Under the pieces are notes generated by a model that saw only the letters and a program-made list of their open reading frames with translations, made no database searches and was not told where the DNA came from. A stretch of DNA of 5,780 bases, taken from positions 1 through 5,780 of the forward strand of contig JACDAP010000482.1 of assembly GCA_013695395.1 (NCBI GenBank), read 5' to 3'. The DNA is from Solirubrobacterales bacterium (GTDB taxonomy: Bacteria > Actinomycetota > Thermoleophilia > Solirubrobacterales > Solirubrobacteraceae). Shown here one piece after another: positions 4,758 to 5,780 of the stretch. Position 1 is the first letter of the stretch. Each line of letters begins with the position of its first letter. The position numbers and the translations under genes are program-made.

Positions 4758-5681
4758 ATGGCTCGAATCCCGATCGACGTTTCCGAGTTGGTGGGCCGGA
4801 CGCCGATCGTGCGGCTGTCACGGATGGCGCCGGAGACCGTCGAGCTCTACGCGAAGATCGAGTCCTTCAACCCCGGCGGCTCGGTGAAGGACCGCATCGG
4901 CCGCGCGATGATCCAGGCGGCCGAGGCGGAAGGGCGGATCGAGCCTGGCCGCACGACGATCGTCGAGGCCACCTCGGGGAACACCGGGATCGCGCTGGCC
5001 TTCGTCTGCGCGGCCAAGGGCTACGAGCTCGTGCTCACCCTCCCGCAGGGGATGAGCCGTGAGCGCGAGGGGCTGCTCCGCCTCTACGGCGCGAAGGTCG
5101 AGGTGGTCGAGTCGCTCGGCGGCATGAACGAAGCGGTCAGCGCTGCGCGAAAGTTCGCGGAGCGCGACGACGTCTTCCTACCCGACCAGTTCTCGAACCC
5201 GGCGAACCCGCAGGCCCACCGCGAGCACACCGGTCCGGAGATCTGGGAGCAGCTCGACGGCAAGGTCGACGTGCTCTGCTGCGGCGTGGGCACCGGCGGC
5301 ACGATCACCGGGGCGGGGGAGTACCTTCAGCACAAGAACCCGAAGCTGCGCGTGATCGCCTGCGAGCCCGAGACCTCCGCGGTGCTCTCCGGGAAGGCCG
5401 CCGGGCCGCACCGCATCCAGGGCATCGGCGCGGGCTTCGTTCCGCCCGTCCTCAACCGGGAGCTGCTCACCGAGGTGATCGCGGTCCCTGACGAGGCGGC
5501 GATCGAGACCGCGCGCCTGGCCGCGCGCACCGAGGGGGTCCTGGCCGGGATCTCCTGCGGCGCCGCGCTCTGGGGTGCGCTCCAGCTGGCCAAGCGCCCC
5601 GAGTACGCCGGCGCGCGCATCCTCTGCGTGCTGCCCGACTCGGGAGAGCGGTACGTCTCGGCGCCCTGGTTCTCCTACTGA
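4758..5681 (+). CDS. cysK: Cysteine synthase (O-acetylserine sulfhydrylase), PLP-dependent
   Basis: This enzyme makes L-cysteine from O-acetyl-L-serine and sulfide in the cytosol. It is 307 aa, the normal family length. It starts with the expected ISxLVGxTPxVRL-type segment (DVSELVGRTPIVRL, 7-20). The PLP-binding lysine is Lys44 in NPGGSVKDR. The substrate-binding loop is TSGNTG (72-77), the phosphate-binding loop GVGTGGT (176-182), and the QGIGAGFVP motif (221-229) and PDSGERY (293-299) are present. Ser266 in GISCGAA should contact the PLP pyridine nitrogen; Cys replaces the more usual second Ser there. TLPQGMSRERE (94-104) and VVESLGG (116-122) vary from the common MPETMSxERR and LTP forms. 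A CBS or CysM-like function is possible, but the CysK motifs are the better fit. It stands alone, with no cysE adjacent. Confidence 0.93.
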   Translation: MARIPIDVSELVGRTPIVRLSRMAPETVELYAKIESFNPGGSVKDRIGRAMIQAAEAEGRIEPGRTTIVEATSGNTGIALAFVCAAKGYELVLTLPQGMSREREGLLRLYGAKVEVVESLGGMNEAVSAARKFAERDDVFLPDQFSNPANPQAHREHTGPEIWEQLDGKVDVLCCGVGTGGTITGAGEYLQHKNPKLRVIACEPETSAVLSGKAAGPHRIQGIGAGFVPPVLNRELLTEVIAVPDEAAIETARLAARTEGVLAGISCGAALWGALQLAKRPEYAGARILCVLPDSGERYVSAPWFSY

Positions 5682-5780
5682 GCGACCGGCTCGCGGCCGC
5701 CGGCCAGGACCCAGTCGCGCATGGCCGGCCACGCCCCGAAGCCCGCCTCCGGGTTGAGGTGGCCGCACCCGGGCAGCAGG
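5675..5780 (-). CDS. RBBP9/YdeN-like alpha/beta hydrolase, C-terminal fragment
   Basis: On the minus strand, an open frame enters from the window edge and ends at TAG (5677 to 5675). The 34 visible residues contain LLPGCGHLNPEAGFGAWP (residues 1-18) and then AMRDWVLAGGREPVAQ. The G-x-G-H-L-N-x-x-x-G-F-G-x-W-P pattern is the C-terminal hallmark of RBBP9/YdeN-type serine hydrolases, where the His is the catalytic triad histidine. The 5' part with the nucleophile Ser lies outside the window. The gene is convergent with cysK and overlaps its end by 7 bases. It is too short and lacks a start in the window, so it is easy to miss. A longer minus-strand frame from 5768 is in a different frame and is not this gene. 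Confidence 0.72.
   Translation of the reverse strand, partial: LLPGCGHLNPEAGFGAWPAMRDWVLAGGREPVAQ

Noticed and set aside
3781..4821. Minus-strand open frame of 346 codons opposite the dehydrogenase
   Set aside because: Opposes a complete SDR gene with all motifs. Composition is Arg/Asp/Gly-rich and nothing recognisable is present.
5178..5768. Minus-strand open frame of 196 codons opposite cysK
   Set aside because: Antisense to cysK and in a different frame from the genuine hydrolase fragment that ends at 5675; no motif.

Overview
The window is very GC-rich, with almost every third codon position G or C. It reads as chromosomal DNA of a high-GC actinobacterium. Thermoleophilia (Solirubrobacter/Patulibacter-like) is possible, but that is a low-confidence guess from gene style. 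Genes are tightly packed, with stop/start overlaps and short intergenic gaps. Some genes start after a Shine-Dalgarno (SD) site, while at least three others look leaderless.

Positions 1-3410 form a nickel (or cobalt) homeostasis island. The window opens in the 3' end of a NicO/RcnA-type nickel/cobalt membrane transporter (2-259). A short promoter region follows, with a TTGACT -35 and a GATATT -10. A perfect 15-bp palindrome (303-317) covers the expected transcription start and fits the TGC-N9-GCA geometry of a Nur box. It controls a four-gene ECF-type metal uptake operon: CbiM/NikM substrate-binding membrane protein (350-1069), PDGLE/NikN small membrane protein (1066-1413), CbiQ/NikQ transmembrane coupling protein (1418-2194) and CbiO/NikO ATPase (2191-2958). 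Convergent to it, and overlapping its last 13 bases, is a Fur-family repressor (3410-2946). This protein keeps the three histidines of the Nur nickel site but has lost all four histidines of the second (M) site. The simplest reading is a closed circuit: when nickel is plentiful, the Nur-like protein binds the palindrome and shuts off uptake.

Positions 3411-3828 hold the leaderless promoter of the regulator, a strong 11-bp hairpin and a gene for an 80-residue orphan lipoprotein on the minus strand. A 44-bp divergent promoter region follows. Positions 3829-4644 encode a classical short-chain dehydrogenase, followed by two small hairpins. Positions 4758-5681 encode a complete PLP-dependent cysteine synthase. 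The window ends in the C-terminal 34 codons of a minus-strand RBBP9/YdeN-like alpha/beta hydrolase (5780-5675), convergent with and slightly overlapping cysK.

The points most worth attention are the Nur-like sensor with only one regulatory metal site and its matching operator, the conflict between the ribosome-binding site and the metal-binding N-terminus of CbiM, and a shared GTAGSCT box 6-7 nt before three start codons, which suggests leaderless transcription. I see no CRISPR array, mobile element, tRNA or rRNA.
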